In this document: positions 44,231-52,959 of the stretch, piece by piece
Numbering within the stretch: position 1 is the first letter of the stretch
How the letters are laid out: every line of letters begins with the position of its first letter
Source of the DNA: Sphingomonas sp. SORGH_AS_0879
GTDB lineage: Bacteria > Pseudomonadota > Alphaproteobacteria > Sphingomonadales > Sphingomonadaceae
Length of the DNA: 64,000 bases
Direction of reading: 5' to 3'
Assembly (NCBI RefSeq): GCF_030819175.1
Contig: NZ_JAUTBJ010000002.1
Span: forward strand, 3,681,001 to 3,745,000
Position numbers and translations under genes: made by a program
The notes under the pieces: generated by a model
What the model was told of the DNA's origin: nothing
Databases searched by the model: none
Seen by the model: only the letters and a program-made list of their open reading frames with translations

Positions 44231-45384
44231 GGATTCCTCTGCGAAACGTCTGGCAATGAGGATGGTTGAGTGATTCACTGTGCGGGCAGGAGGGCATGGT
44301 GATGGTCGAGCAGCGATCGCTGGTGGAAGCGTTGATGGATCCGCGCTTGGGATCGAATGCGAAGCTGTCGGGGATCGAGCGGCTGATCGACTGGAGCCGG
44401 CTGGAGCCGCTGGTGTCGCCGCTGCGGCAGGGTCGGACGGGTCGACCGCCCTATGCGCCGCTGGCGATGGTCAAGGCGCTGTATCTACAGGCGTTGTATG
44501 ATCTGTCGGACCCCGGGCTGGAGGAGGCGCTGCTCGACCGGCTGTCGTTCCGGCGGTTCTGCGGCTTTGCGCTGGATGGCGGCACGCCGGACGAGACGAC
44601 GCTGTGCCGGTTTCGCGCGGCTGCGGCGGCGGGGGACGTGCTGGAGCGCTGCTTTGCCGAGATCAACCGGCAGCTGGATGCGCAGGGGCTGGTGCTGCGG
44701 CGGGGGACGATCCTTGATGCCTCGGTGGTCAAGGCGACCCGCAAGCCCCCGCGCGGGGACGGGATCGCGCCGGGTGATCCGCACCCCCAGGAGCCGGGTG
44801 CCGACTGGACGCGCAAGGACGGCAAGCCGGTGTTCGGCTACCGCTTCCATATCGGCATGGACGAGGGCTCGGGCCTGATCCGCAAGCTGGCCTTCACCTC
44901 GGCCAGGGTCCAGGATGTCGAACGGGCCGACGCGCTGGTCTGCGGCGACGAAGGCGCGGTCTATGCCGACCGGGCCTATGAGGGCCAGGCGCGTCGCAAG
45001 GCCCTGAAGGCGGCCGGGATCAAGGATCGCATCATGCATCGCCGGCACCGCTACATGCCAAAGCTGCCGCGCTGGCAGGCCCGGCGCAACCACCTCATCG
45101 CCAGACGGCGCGCCCCTGTCGAGGCGGTCTTCAGCGCCATGAAGCGCCTCTACGGCAAGGCGCGCACCAGATGCCTGTCGATCGAGCGGAACGCCGCAGA
45201 CTTCCTCGCCTTTGCCACCATCTACAATCTCAGACGCGCCGCCATCCTTGCCGCTGGCTGAGCCGGGGCGATCCGGCCCCTCCAAACCGGCCAGCCAAAG
45301 CTGACCAAGGCCCGTACCGGATCCCTGCAGCGACAGCCTCGCCCAAATCCTCTGTCACAAATGAGCCGTTTCGCAGAGGAATCC
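44231..45384 (+). mobile_element. Complete IS5-type insertion sequence
   Basis: The element is 1154 bp with perfect 18-bp terminal inverted repeats (GGATTCCTCTGCGAAACG and its inverse at 45367-45384), flanked by TGCA on both sides. It holds a single transposase gene in one frame, typical of the larger IS5 family. The ends and the reading frame are intact, so it is probably recent and functional. It is inserted in a family B palindromic repeat. Confidence 0.9.
44302..45261 (+). CDS. IS5-family DDE transposase
   Basis: A 319-residue transposase. The N-terminal part has GRPPYAPLAMVKALYLQALY, and the DDE catalytic residues are visible in TILDASVVKA, YADRAYEG and EAVFSAMKRLYGKART. No frameshift or stop interrupts it. 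The ATG at 44302 sits 7 bases after AGGAGGG; an ATG six bases earlier is also in frame. Confidence 0.9.
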   Translation: MVEQRSLVEALMDPRLGSNAKLSGIERLIDWSRLEPLVSPLRQGRTGRPPYAPLAMVKALYLQALYDLSDPGLEEALLDRLSFRRFCGFALDGGTPDETTLCRFRAAAAAGDVLERCFAEINRQLDAQGLVLRRGTILDASVVKATRKPPRGDGIAPGDPHPQEPGADWTRKDGKPVFGYRFHIGMDEGSGLIRKLAFTSARVQDVERADALVCGDEGAVYADRAYEGQARRKALKAAGIKDRIMHRRHRYMPKLPRWQARRNHLIARRRAPVEAVFSAMKRLYGKARTRCLSIERNAADFLAFATIYNLRRAAILAAG

Positions 45385-45388
45385 TGCA
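45385..45388. repeat. Target-site duplication TGCA, right
   Basis: Matches the TGCA at 44227-44230, immediately outside the right inverted repeat of the insertion sequence. Confidence 0.6.
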
Positions 45389-45423
45389 AGAGGAGGAATG
45401 GGGAATGTCGATCGACGTCAGGA

Positions 45424-45562
45424 CACGATCCTCCCCGGCACGGGGAGGTGGCAGCGCGGAGCGCTGACGGAGGGGGGCATCCTCACAGGACATCGTTTGT
45501 GGAACGCCCCCTCCACCGCCGCTTCACGGCGGTCCCCCTCCCCGTTCCGGGGAGGATCAAAG
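45424..45562. repeat. Family B palindromic repeat
   Basis: CGATCCTCCCCGGCACGGGGAGGTGGCAGCGCGGAGCGCTGACGGAGGGGG on the left and CCCCCTCCACCGCCGCTTCACGGCGGTCCCCCTCCCCGTTCCGGGGAGG on the right form nested hairpins. It lies between the insertion sequence and the ABC-F gene and is preceded by GAATGTCGATCGAC at 45403-45416. Confidence 0.7.
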
Positions 45563-45604
45563 GGCCCTCTCCCCTTTTGCGCCGGGATTTGCTACGCGCG
45601 CCTC

Positions 45605-47467
45605 ATGCTCAACCTGAATGGCATCACCGTGCGCCTGGGCGGCCGCACGATCCTCGACGGCGCATCCGCGGCGCTCCCCCCCGGCAGCCGGGTCGGCCTG
45701 ATCGGTCGCAACGGCGCGGGCAAGTCGACGCTCGTCCGCGTGATCGCGGGCCAGTTGGAGGCCGACGACGGCGCCGCGGAAATGCCCAAGGGCGCGCGGC
45801 TAGGCTATATCGCGCAGGAAGCCCCCGACGGCACCGCCACCCCGTTCGAGACGGTGCTCGCCGCCGATGTCGAGCGCGCCGAACTGATGGAGCGCAGCGA
45901 GACCGAGAGCGACCCAGAAAAGCTGGGCGATATCTACGAACGCCTGATCGCGATCGACGCCTATACCGCCCCCGCGCGAGCTTCCAGCATCCTGCAAGGG
46001 CTGGGTTTCGACGAGGCAATGCAGGGCCGCCCGCTGTCCAGCTATTCGGGCGGGTGGAAGATGCGCGTGGCGCTCGCCGCGCTCCTGTTCTCCGCGCCGG
46101 ACGTGCTGCTGCTCGACGAACCGTCGAACCACCTCGACCTCGAAGCGGTGATGTGGCTGGAGGATTTCCTCAAATCCTATCGCGCGACGATCCTGCTGGT
46201 CAGCCACGAGCGCGACTTCCTGAACAATGTCGTCGACCATATCCTGCACCTTCAGAACGGCAAGGTGACGCTCTATCCCGGCGGCTATGATTCGTTCGAG
46301 CGCCAGCGCGCCGAGCGGATGGCGCAGTTGGCCGCCGCCAAGGCGAACCAGGATGCGCAGCGCGCCAAGTTGCAGGACTATATCGCGCGCAACTCGGCCC
46401 GCGCCTCGACCGCCAAACAGGCGCAGAGCCGCGCCAAGATGCTGTCGAAAATGCAGCCGATCGCCGAGATGGCGAACGACCCGTCTTTGTCCTTCGACTT
46501 CCCCGATCCCGACCAGTTGCGCCCGCCGCTGATCACGCTGGACCTGGCGAGCGTGGGTTATGCCGAGACGCCGATCCTGAAGCGGCTGAACCTGCGCATC
46601 GACCCGGACGACCGGATCGCGTTGCTCGGCCGCAACGGTAACGGCAAGACGACGCTCGCCCGCCTGCTCGCCGCGCAACTGACGCCGATGGAAGGCGAGA
46701 TGAACGCGAGCGGCAAGATGCGCGTCGGCTATTTCACCCAATATCAGGTGGAGGAACTAGACACCGACGACACCGCGCTGGAGCATATGACCCGCATCAT
46801 GCGCGGCGCGACCCCGGCGGCGGTGCGCGCGCAGCTCGGGCGGTTCGGCTTTTCGGGCGACAAGGCGACGACCAAGGTCGGCAAGCTGTCGGGCGGCGAG
46901 CGCGCCCGCCTGGCGCTGGCGCTGATCACCCGCGACGCGCCGCACATGCTGATCCTCGACGAGCCGACCAACCACCTCGACGTCGATGCGCGCGAGGCGC
47001 TGGTCCAGGCGCTCAACATGTACAAGGGCACCGTCGTGCTGGTCAGCCATGATCGCCACATGCTGGAGATGACGGCGGACCGGCTGGTGCTGGTCGACAA
47101 CGGCACGGCGAAGGAGTTCGACGGGTCGCTGGACGACTATATTGCCTTCGTCCTGAAGGGCGATGCGGGCCAGGGCGACGCCGCCTCCAAGGCCGACCGG
47201 GCGGCGAGCAAGAAAGCCTCCGCCGAACAGCGCGAACGCTTCAACGCGATGAAGAAGACACTGCGCGGGATCGAGGACGAAATGGCCAGGCTGACCCGCG
47301 AGCGCGACGCGCTGGACAAGGCGATGAACGACCCGGCGGCGGCCGAACCGCGCCATGCGAAGCTGTCGATGGGCGAACTGAACAAGCGCCGCGCGGAGGT
47401 GGTCGACAAGCTGGCCGAGGCGGAGGCGCGCTGGATGGAGGCGGGCGAGGCGATGGAAGCGGCCTGA
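45605..47467 (+). CDS. ABC-F family ATP-binding protein (Uup/YheS-like)
   Basis: A 620-residue soluble protein with two ABC cassettes and no membrane domain. Walker A motifs are GRNGAGKST and GRNGNGKTT; signature motifs are SSYSGGWKMR and KLSGGERAR; Walker B motifs end in DEPSNHLD and DEPTNHLD. Between them is the ABC-F linker (residues about 230-290), and a charged coiled coil forms the C-terminus. ABC-F proteins act on ribosomes in translation or antibiotic protection. Which ABC-F branch is not certain, though a YheS-like one fits the C-terminal extension. Confidence 0.93.
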   Translation: MLNLNGITVRLGGRTILDGASAALPPGSRVGLIGRNGAGKSTLVRVIAGQLEADDGAAEMPKGARLGYIAQEAPDGTATPFETVLAADVERAELMERSETESDPEKLGDIYERLIAIDAYTAPARASSILQGLGFDEAMQGRPLSSYSGGWKMRVALAALLFSAPDVLLLDEPSNHLDLEAVMWLEDFLKSYRATILLVSHERDFLNNVVDHILHLQNGKVTLYPGGYDSFERQRAERMAQLAAAKANQDAQRAKLQDYIARNSARASTAKQAQSRAKMLSKMQPIAEMANDPSLSFDFPDPDQLRPPLITLDLASVGYAETPILKRLNLRIDPDDRIALLGRNGNGKTTLARLLAAQLTPMEGEMNASGKMRVGYFTQYQVEELDTDDTALEHMTRIMRGATPAAVRAQLGRFGFSGDKATTKVGKLSGGERARLALALITRDAPHMLILDEPTNHLDVDAREALVQALNMYKGTVVLVSHDRHMLEMTADRLVLVDNGTAKEFDGSLDDYIAFVLKGDAGQGDAASKADRAASKKASAEQRERFNAMKKTLRGIEDEMARLTRERDALDKAMNDPAAAEPRHAKLSMGELNKRRAEVVDKLAEAEARWMEAGEAMEAA

Positions 47468-47477
47468 TCCGTACCCC

Positions 47478-47552
47478 CCGTTCGCACTGAGCGACGTCGA
47501 AGTGCGGCGAGGACATCCCTTGGGCTTCGACTTCGCTCAGCCTGAACGGGAG
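47478..47552. repeat. Family A inverted repeat
   Basis: CCGTTCGCACTGAGCGACGTCGAAGTG and the inverted GGCTTCGACTTCGCTCAGCCTGAACGG about 23 bp later. Confidence 0.7.
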
Positions 47553-47579
47553 TTGGGGAGTTTCCCGCCCCTATAAGTC

Positions 47580-47702
47580 ACTCGACCCCGGCGAAGGCCG
47601 GGGCCCAGTTGCCACATCGTTCGTGGCGCGCTGACGGTCGCGTGAGAGGCTATCGCCAAGGCACCGCTACTGGACCCCGGCTTTCGCCGGGGTGGACCAG
47701 GG
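47580..47702. repeat. Family D repeat pair (CCCCGGCGAAGGCCGGGG type)
   Basis: GACCCCGGCGAAGGCCGGGGCCCAGTTGCCA at the left and ACTGGACCCCGGCTTTCGCCGGGGTGGACC at the right are inverted relative to each other, about 60 bp apart. Related modules occur at 19009-19071, 59285-59455 and 61503-61566. Confidence 0.7.
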
Positions 47703-47704
47703 GA

Positions 47705-47983
47705 TTAGGCCTCGGCTTCGTCCGAACCCTCTTCCGCGCCATCGGCGGGGTTCTCGACCCACGCCTCGACCTCGCCGTTCAGCTTCAGGGTCAGCGGGCG
47801 GCCATGGCGGTCGACCTTCTTGCCCAGCGCGACGCGGATCCAGCCTTCGGAAATGCAATATTCCTCGACGTCGCGGCGCTCCGCACCCTTGAAGCGGATG
47901 CCGACCCCACGCGAGAGGAGGTCCTGGTCGAAATAGGGGCTGTCCGGGTTGGTGGACAGGCGATCGGGAACGGTATCGGTCAT
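47705..47983 (-). CDS. DUF3297 family protein
   Basis: A 92-residue soluble acidic protein with the family pattern DRLSTNPDSPYFDQDLLSRG near the N-terminus, then GVGIRFKG and VEEYCISEGWIRVALGK. It has no signal peptide and ends in an acidic tail. The family is conserved in Proteobacteria, function unknown. An ATG at 47995 would add four residues. It is the only gene between ABC-F and the divergent block. Confidence 0.85.
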   Translation of the reverse strand: MTDTVPDRLSTNPDSPYFDQDLLSRGVGIRFKGAERRDVEEYCISEGWIRVALGKKVDRHGRPLTLKLNGEVEAWVENPADGAEEGSDEAEA

Positions 47984-48062
47984 GGCTCGGGCCATAACGC
48001 CGACTCGGGGGCGCTGCCAAGGAAAAGCGGCGCCGGGATCGCTCCCGACGCCGCCATGTGGT

Positions 48063-48446
48063 TCAGTTACAGACCTGGACCGGGACGCTGCGGCCCCAAT
48101 AGGGATCCCAACGCCAGTCGTTCCAGCAACGCGGTGCATAGCTGCGATACTGGTACACCACCGGCGGCGGGGGCGGCGGTGCGTAATAGGGATCGTAGCC
48201 CCGATTGTAATAATAGTCCCGCTCGACGTAGCGCGGCCGGTTGCTGCTCGCGATGGCGGCACCCACGCCCAGGCCGACGATACCGCCCAGCAGCGCGCCC
48301 GCCACCGCATCGCCACCGCGATCACGGTGATAATAGCCACCACCCCAGCCACGCCCCCAACGCTGCGCCTCGGCGGGGGCCGCGGCGGTCAGCGCGGTCG
48401 CGGCCAGCGCGACGCCCATCCCCACCTTCTTCAACATTCCGTTCAT
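48063..48446 (-). CDS. Small Tyr/Gly-rich exported protein
   Basis: A 127-residue protein with a signal peptide ending APAEAQ. The mature part starts with a WGRGWGGGYYHRD segment, has a glycine-zipper-like helix (GALLGGIVGLGVGAAIASS), then a Tyr-rich, Pro-rich stretch and two Cys near the C-terminus that could form a disulfide. A GGAGG site precedes the ATG at 48446. Such proteins resemble glycine-zipper envelope proteins. Function unknown. Confidence 0.75.
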   Translation of the reverse strand: MNGMLKKVGMGVALAATALTAAAPAEAQRWGRGWGGGYYHRDRGGDAVAGALLGGIVGLGVGAAIASSNRPRYVERDYYYNRGYDPYYAPPPPPPVVYQYRSYAPRCWNDWRWDPYWGRSVPVQVCN

Positions 48447-48585
48447 CTCGAACCTCCGATACTCAAACGCCCGGTCCGCTGATGGCAAAACGCGCACGCT
48501 GCGTCCGTGTTGCCTTTCCTATTCGCTTGGGGCTGAATGGCGTTGGAATGCGGCGTTTAGTCAGGGTTCAGGAGAAATCGGCGAC

Positions 48586-48987
48586 ATGGCCCATTGGCTG
48601 CTGAAATCGGAAGCCGACAGCTATGGCTGGGACGATCTGGTCCGCGATGGCGCGACCGAATGGGACGGCGTGCGCAACGCCGCCGCCGCCAAACATCTGC
48701 GCGCGATGGCGGTCGACGACTCGGCGCTCTTCTATCACAGCGGGAAGGAGAAAGCGGCGGTCGGCATCGCGACGATCACCCGCGCGGCACGCGCCGATGG
48801 CGAGGATGGTCGTTGGGTCTCGGTACAGGTCGCGCCCGACCGCCCCCTGCCCCGTCCCGTCACGCTGGCGGCGATGAAGGCGGACACGCGCCTCGCCGAC
48901 CTGCCCATGCTGCGCCAGTCGCGGCTGTCGGTGTCACCCGTGGGGGACGCGGAATGGGCGGTGCTGATGGAGTTGGCCGGTGTCTAA
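48586..48987 (+). CDS. EVE domain protein
   Basis: A 133-residue protein with an EVE domain, a PUA-like fold that binds modified nucleic-acid bases. It begins MAHWLLKSEADSYGWDD, then EWDGVRNAAAAKHLRAM, followed by FYHSGKEKAAVGIATI, as in the thymocyte nuclear protein 1 family. The natural ligand in bacteria is not settled; some EVE proteins belong to restriction or defence contexts, but none is seen nearby. GGAG lies 8 bases before the ATG. Confidence 0.9.
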   Translation: MAHWLLKSEADSYGWDDLVRDGATEWDGVRNAAAAKHLRAMAVDDSALFYHSGKEKAAVGIATITRAARADGEDGRWVSVQVAPDRPLPRPVTLAAMKADTRLADLPMLRQSRLSVSPVGDAEWAVLMELAGV

Positions 48988-48989
48988 AT

Positions 48990-49010
48990 CCTCCCCATCT
49001 CCGATGGGGA
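48990..49010. terminator. Hairpin between EVE gene and SDH-L pseudogene
   Basis: CTCCCCATC and GATGGGGAG form a 9-bp stem around TCC. It lies between two convergent genes and resembles the CCTCCCCATTTCCGATGGGG hairpin at 8990-9012. It may act as a transcription end in both directions, though T tracts are short. Confidence 0.4.
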
Positions 49011-49013
49011 GGA

Positions 49014-49833
49014 TCAGCCCAAGCTCCGCGCGTAATCCGCTGCCTCTTGAACCTGCTCCGGCGTGGGCCGCACGCCGGTATAGAGGACGAACTGCTCCAG
49101 TGCCTGGATCGTCGCGACCTCGGTACCGGTGATGATCCGCTTACCCAGGCCGCGCGCCACGCTCAGGAAGCGCGTCTCGGGCGGATATTGGACCACGTCG
49201 AAGGCGATCTCCGCCTGGGCGATCATCGCCTCGGGAAAGGCGAGCTGGTCCTCATTGCCCCCGGTCATGCCGATCGGCGTGACGTTGACCAGCAGCGGCG
49301 CGCCCTCGCCCAATTCGCTCGCCCAGCCAAAGCCATAGAGATCGGCAAGCCCGCGTCCCACCGCTTCGTTGCGCGCGACGATGGTGCCATAGCCGAACCC
49401 CGAATCGCGAAACGCCGCCGCCACCGCCTTGGCCATGCCGCCCGACCCGCGCAGCACGAAGGGCGTCGCGCGATCGATATCCGCGATCAACTCGACCACG
49501 GCGGCATAGTCGGTGTTATTAGCCGGTCAGCCGCCCGTCATCGTTGACGATCGTATTCACGCTATCGATCGCCGCCGCCGACCCGGCAAGGCCATCGAGC
49601 ATCGGGATCACCGCTTCCTTGAACGGCATCGAGATCGCGCAGCCCCGGATGTTCAGAGCCCGGATACCACCGACCGCCGCCGCCAGGTCGGTGGTGCTGA
49701 ACGATTTATAGACATAATCGAGCCCGGTCAGCTCATAGAGGCAGTTGTGGAAGCGCGATCCAAAATTGCCGGGCCGCGCCGACAGCGACATGCAAAGCCG
49801 CGTGTCGCGACCGATGGGGGGTTTGGTGGTCAT
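49014..49833 (-). pseudogene. Shikimate dehydrogenase-like gene (SDH-L, HI0607 type), frameshifted
   Basis: The 5' part (49833 to 49519) encodes the substrate domain: LCMSLSARPGNFGSRFHNCL, the catalytic-Lys region AISMPFKEAV, and VNTIVNDDGRLTG, then stops at TAATAA. The 3' part (from about 49515 down to 49014) in another frame continues with NTDYAAVVELIADID, the NADP loop GSGGMAKAV and LVNVTPIGMTGG. Together they match the SDH-L family (Haemophilus HI0607). A normal GGCTACAACACC would keep the frame; here GGCTAATAACACC carries one extra base. Both halves are otherwise well preserved, so inactivation is recent, or this is an assembly error. Confidence 0.85.
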
Positions 49834-49868
49834 TCCCGCTGTTTAGCCCAGCATCGTGGCGAGTGCAT

Positions 49869-49954
49869 CCCTTGGCCTTCGACTTCGCTCAGGCCGAACG
49901 GATGTTTGTACGATCCCCCCGCTACGTTCAGGCTGAGCGAAGTCGAAGGCCACG
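49869..49954. repeat. Family A inverted repeat
   Basis: TTGGCCTTCGACTTCGCTCAGGCCGAACGG and, about 25 bp later, CGTTCAGGCTGAGCGAAGTCGAAGGCCACG. Arms of about 27 bp with few mismatches; lies between the SDH-L pseudogene and the sialidase-like gene. Confidence 0.75.
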
Positions 49955-49962
49955 CCACAAGG

Positions 49963-51033
49963 TCACCGCAACAAGCTGGGATCGATCACCACATGCCGGA
50001 TATGCTGCCGGTTCCACGTATAGGTCACATGCACCAGCCCGTCGCGCGTCTGGATCACCGCCGGATAGGCATAGCCGTCGGGCATCGGCCTGGCCTCCAG
50101 CGTCAGGGCGTTGCGCCAATGCACTCCGTCCTCCGACAACCCGATATTAAGCGGCCAGCGCGGGCCATCGCCGGGCGTATTCGGGGCATGGGCGCTGTGG
50201 TTATAGACGATCAACTGACGCCCATCGGCCAATGTCACCGCATCGGTGCCCGCATTGGGATTGGGCAGGTCGATCGCCGCGATCTGGGACCAGGTGACGC
50301 CATTGTCCCGCGACCAGCTTTGCGCCAGCGCCCCCTGCCGCGTCCGCGCGACCAGTTCGAGCCCGCCGTCCTTGTGGAACAGGATGCTGGGCTGGATCGC
50401 CTCGATATGCATGGGTGAGGCGATGCGCGGGCCGACCGTCCAGTGCCGTCCCTGATCGGTGCTCCGCTCGATCCGCAGCGACCAGATATTGGCCTCCGCC
50501 GTTCCCTCTTCGCGGCTGGAGGGGGAGAGCCAACCACCGTCGGCGGCGATCACCGGCTTGTTCTTGATCGGCCCCAGCGCGCCGCCCGGCAACGGCTCGG
50601 GCGCTGTCCAGGTCCGACCGCCGTCGCCCGAGCGGATGACCATGCCCCACCATTCGCGCGGGTTGGGCCCGACCTTGTAATAGAGATGCAGCGGCCCGCC
50701 CGGCGGCTGGAACAGCACCGGGTTCCAGGTCGGATAACGCGTGTCGCCATGCGGTGACACGCCGTCCGCGACCGGTACCGGTGCGCTCCATCCCCCCGGC
50801 CCCCGCCGCGCGAACCAGATGCGGACATCGGGACGGCTCTCCCCCGATCCGGCGAACCAGGCGGCGGCCAGCGTCCCGTCGGGCAGTTGCACCAGGGTCG
50901 AGGCATGGGCCTGAGGATAAGGGGCCTGCGCATCGACGAATTCGGAGAGCAGGATCGGCGAGCGGGTCGCCGCCGACACTATCGGGGTCGCGACGACCAG
51001 CATGGGGGCCATCCAGGCCGCAAGCATCTTCAT
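49963..51033 (-). CDS. Exported sialidase-like BNR-repeat protein
   Basis: A 356-residue protein with a signal peptide (core WMAPMLVVATPIVSAA). Four Asp-box (BNR) motifs are visible: RSGDGGRTW, STDQGRHW, SRDNGVTW and LSEDGVHW, the hallmark of six-bladed sialidase-type propellers. Arg residues of the triad may include the one in WFARRG and others, but are not assigned. Such proteins are annotated as exo-alpha-sialidases yet often act on other sugars; this one lacks sugar-use neighbours. Start at 51033 is in a GGAG context; 51057 is an alternative. Confidence 0.85.
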   Translation of the reverse strand: MKMLAAWMAPMLVVATPIVSAATRSPILLSEFVDAQAPYPQAHASTLVQLPDGTLAAAWFAGSGESRPDVRIWFARRGPGGWSAPVPVADGVSPHGDTRYPTWNPVLFQPPGGPLHLYYKVGPNPREWWGMVIRSGDGGRTWTAPEPLPGGALGPIKNKPVIAADGGWLSPSSREEGTAEANIWSLRIERSTDQGRHWTVGPRIASPMHIEAIQPSILFHKDGGLELVARTRQGALAQSWSRDNGVTWSQIAAIDLPNPNAGTDAVTLADGRQLIVYNHSAHAPNTPGDGPRWPLNIGLSEDGVHWRNALTLEARPMPDGYAYPAVIQTRDGLVHVTYTWNRQHIRHVVIDPSLLR

Positions 51034-51075
51034 CCCGTCATTCTCCGCCGGAGCCATTTGGCGCGCGGATAGACG

Positions 51076-52119
51076 CTATCGCTTCATCTCGCCAGCGATC
51101 GCCCTCACCAGATCGCCCGCAGGCATGGCACGGGCGAGCGGCGCGCCCTGCCCGGCCCATTGCGCGCCATAGCCATGCTCGCCCCGCGCCTTGGCGGCGG
51201 CGTTCAGCGCCTTTCCAGCGTCATAGGCGATGGGATAGGCGGGCGGGGCGGCGGACACCCGTTCTCCCAATGCCGTGAAGCGATTGGGCAGGCAGCGCGC
51301 AGGTCGCCCCGAAATCGCGCGGGTCATGACGCTATGCCCCGCGCCCTCGCCCATCAGCGCCGAACGATAGGCCGCATCCGCCGCGCTTTCGGGACAGGCG
51401 ATGAAGGCGGTCCCCAATTGCGCCGCCACCGCGCCCAGCGCCAGGGCCGCCGACACGCCCGCGCCGTCCATAATCCCGCCCGCCGCGATGACGGGGCGGC
51501 CCGTGCGCACCGCCAGCAAGCGGGTCAGCGCCAGTGTTCCCAGCCGATCGTCATGCGCATCGGGATCGAAGACGCCGCGATGGCCCCCGGCCTCATAGCC
51601 CTGCGCGACCAGGGCATCGATCCCGGCCCGCTCCGCCGCCCGTGCCTCGTCCAGCGAAGTGACGCTCGCCAGCAACAGGCATCCCGCCTGTTTCAGCGCG
51701 GCGATTCGATCGCGGCCGGGCAAGCCGAAGTGAAAGCTGACCACCGCCGGGCGCTCCCGGATCAGCAACGCCAGCATGGCGTCGTCATCGACGAAGCTGG
51801 CATAGATGGCGCGCAGCCCTGGGGGCGGTTCGGCCCGCTGCTCGGCAAAGGCGGGGCGTAGGGCCTCGCACCACGCCGCCTCGCGCGCCGGATCAGGAGC
51901 GGGCGGGGCGTGGACGAAGAGATTGACGCTGAGCGGCCGCTCGGTCCGCGCGCGGGTTTCCGCGATCATGGCGGCGGCCTGCTCCACGCCGCTCGCCCCC
52001 AGCGCGATCGCACCCAGCCCGCCCGCGTCGTTCACCGCCGCCGCCATGGCCGGGGTCGATACCCCCGCCATCGGCGCTTGGAGGACCGGGATGCCCGCGA
52101 TCAGGTCGGTCAGGCACAC
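51076..52119 (-). CDS. Nitronate monooxygenase
   Basis: A 347-residue FMN-dependent enzyme of the 2-nitropropane dioxygenase family, oxidising alkyl nitronates such as propionate 3-nitronate. Conserved segments are [17 protein letters not shown] at the N-terminus, [22 protein letters not shown] with the catalytic His, and AAGGIMDG. The start is probably the GTG at 52119, five bases after the cytochrome c stop, so the two genes are likely co-transcribed. Confidence 0.88.
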   Translation of the reverse strand: MCLTDLIAGIPVLQAPMAGVSTPAMAAAVNDAGGLGAIALGASGVEQAAAMIAETRARTERPLSVNLFVHAPPAPDPAREAAWCEALRPAFAEQRAEPPPGLRAIYASFVDDDAMLALLIRERPAVVSFHFGLPGRDRIAALKQAGCLLLASVTSLDEARAAERAGIDALVAQGYEAGGHRGVFDPDAHDDRLGTLALTRLLAVRTGRPVIAAGGIMDGAGVSAALALGAVAAQLGTAFIACPESAADAAYRSALMGEGAGHSVMTRAISGRPARCLPNRFTALGERVSAAPPAYPIAYDAGKALNAAAKARGEHGYGAQWAGQGAPLARAMPAGDLVRAIAGEMKR

Positions 52120-52123
52120 CGGA

Positions 52124-52831
52124 TCAGCGGGGCGCCTTGGCCCCCTCGATCGCGGCCTGCGGATCGACCGAGGGCGCGCCCTTGGCGGGGGTGCCGGTAT
52201 TGGCGATCGATCCGGTGTCGCCGCGCACATCCTCCTCGACCTTGTTGACCGCCGCGTCCGCGCCATTGGCCGGGGCGTCGCCTGCTGCGGGTTCCTTGGC
52301 CGCCGGGGCGGCGGGCAGCGGCAGGTTCGATCCCTGCTGGTTGAGGTACAGGATCACGTTCGCGCGATCCTGCGGATTGGAGAGACCCGCGAAGGTCATC
52401 TTCGTGCCGGGCGCGAACTTGCGCGGGGAGGTCAGCCACGCGTTCATCTTGTCCCAGTCCCAATTGCCGCCGACCGCCTTCAGCGCGTCGGAGAAAGCGA
52501 AGCCCGCTTTCCCCTGCGCGATCGCCTCGCCCATCGTGGCATAGAGATTGGGGCCGATGCCGTTCGCGCCGCCCTGGTTGATCGTGTGGCAGGCGGCGCA
52601 TTTCTTGAACACTTCCGCGCCCTTGGCCGCGTCGGCAGTGGGCAGGAGGGACGCGATCGGCACCTCCGCCGCGGCCCCGCCGCCGCCTTCGGCCTCGACG
52701 CCCTCGATCGCATAGCCCATTTTTTCCGGCCGTTCGTCGTGGAACATCATGCCGCCGACGATCGAAAGGCCCAGTGCCGCGCCTGCCGCGCCCAGCACCC
52801 ATCCCGCGATCGTATTGGTCTTTAGGTCCAT
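52124..52831 (-). CDS. Membrane-anchored class I cytochrome c
   Basis: A 235-residue electron carrier similar to the CycM/c552 type. It has an uncleaved N-terminal helix (residues about 8-30), a spacer, one covalent heme site CAACH (78-82) and the axial Met in GTKMTFAG near residue 150. A long C-terminal tail of about 65 residues is Ala/Pro/Asp-rich and looks disordered. It could carry electrons from the bc1 complex to a terminal oxidase. The ATG at 52831 is preferred over one at 52852. Confidence 0.9.
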   Translation of the reverse strand: MDLKTNTIAGWVLGAAGAALGLSIVGGMMFHDERPEKMGYAIEGVEAEGGGGAAAEVPIASLLPTADAAKGAEVFKKCAACHTINQGGANGIGPNLYATMGEAIAQGKAGFAFSDALKAVGGNWDWDKMNAWLTSPRKFAPGTKMTFAGLSNPQDRANVILYLNQQGSNLPLPAAPAAKEPAAGDAPANGADAAVNKVEEDVRGDTGSIANTGTPAKGAPSVDPQAAIEGAKAPR

Positions 52832-52959
52832 CGCTTTTCGCTGCCCCGCCAATATCTCTCCTGAACGCGGACCTTAGGTGCCGCTTTCGCGGACGGCAAG
52901 TTTTGTGTCTCGGCTTCCCGCCTTGATCGCGTGCCGCGCCGCGATTAGGCCGCTGGCCC

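Larger units (their letters stand above)
44114..45400. repeat. Family B palindromic repeat interrupted by the IS element
   Basis: Left part (44114-44230): TTCCTCCCCTGCAAGGGGAGG, GGTGGAGGGGTGTCC, CACCCCTCCGTCAGGCCTGACG and CCACCTCCCCTTGCA. Right part (45385-45400): TGCAAGAGGAGGAATG. Rejoining them after removing one TGCA restores CCTCCCCTTGCAAGAGGAGG, the closing hairpin seen intact at 53861-53984. Confidence 0.8.

Noticed and set aside
44231..45384. Composite transposon carrying cargo
   Set aside because: Only one copy of the element is present in the window and it holds only the transposase.
48586..48987. EVE-domain gene as a sign of a defence island
   Set aside because: No restriction, McrBC, toxin or other defence gene lies nearby; neighbours are housekeeping or small exported proteins.
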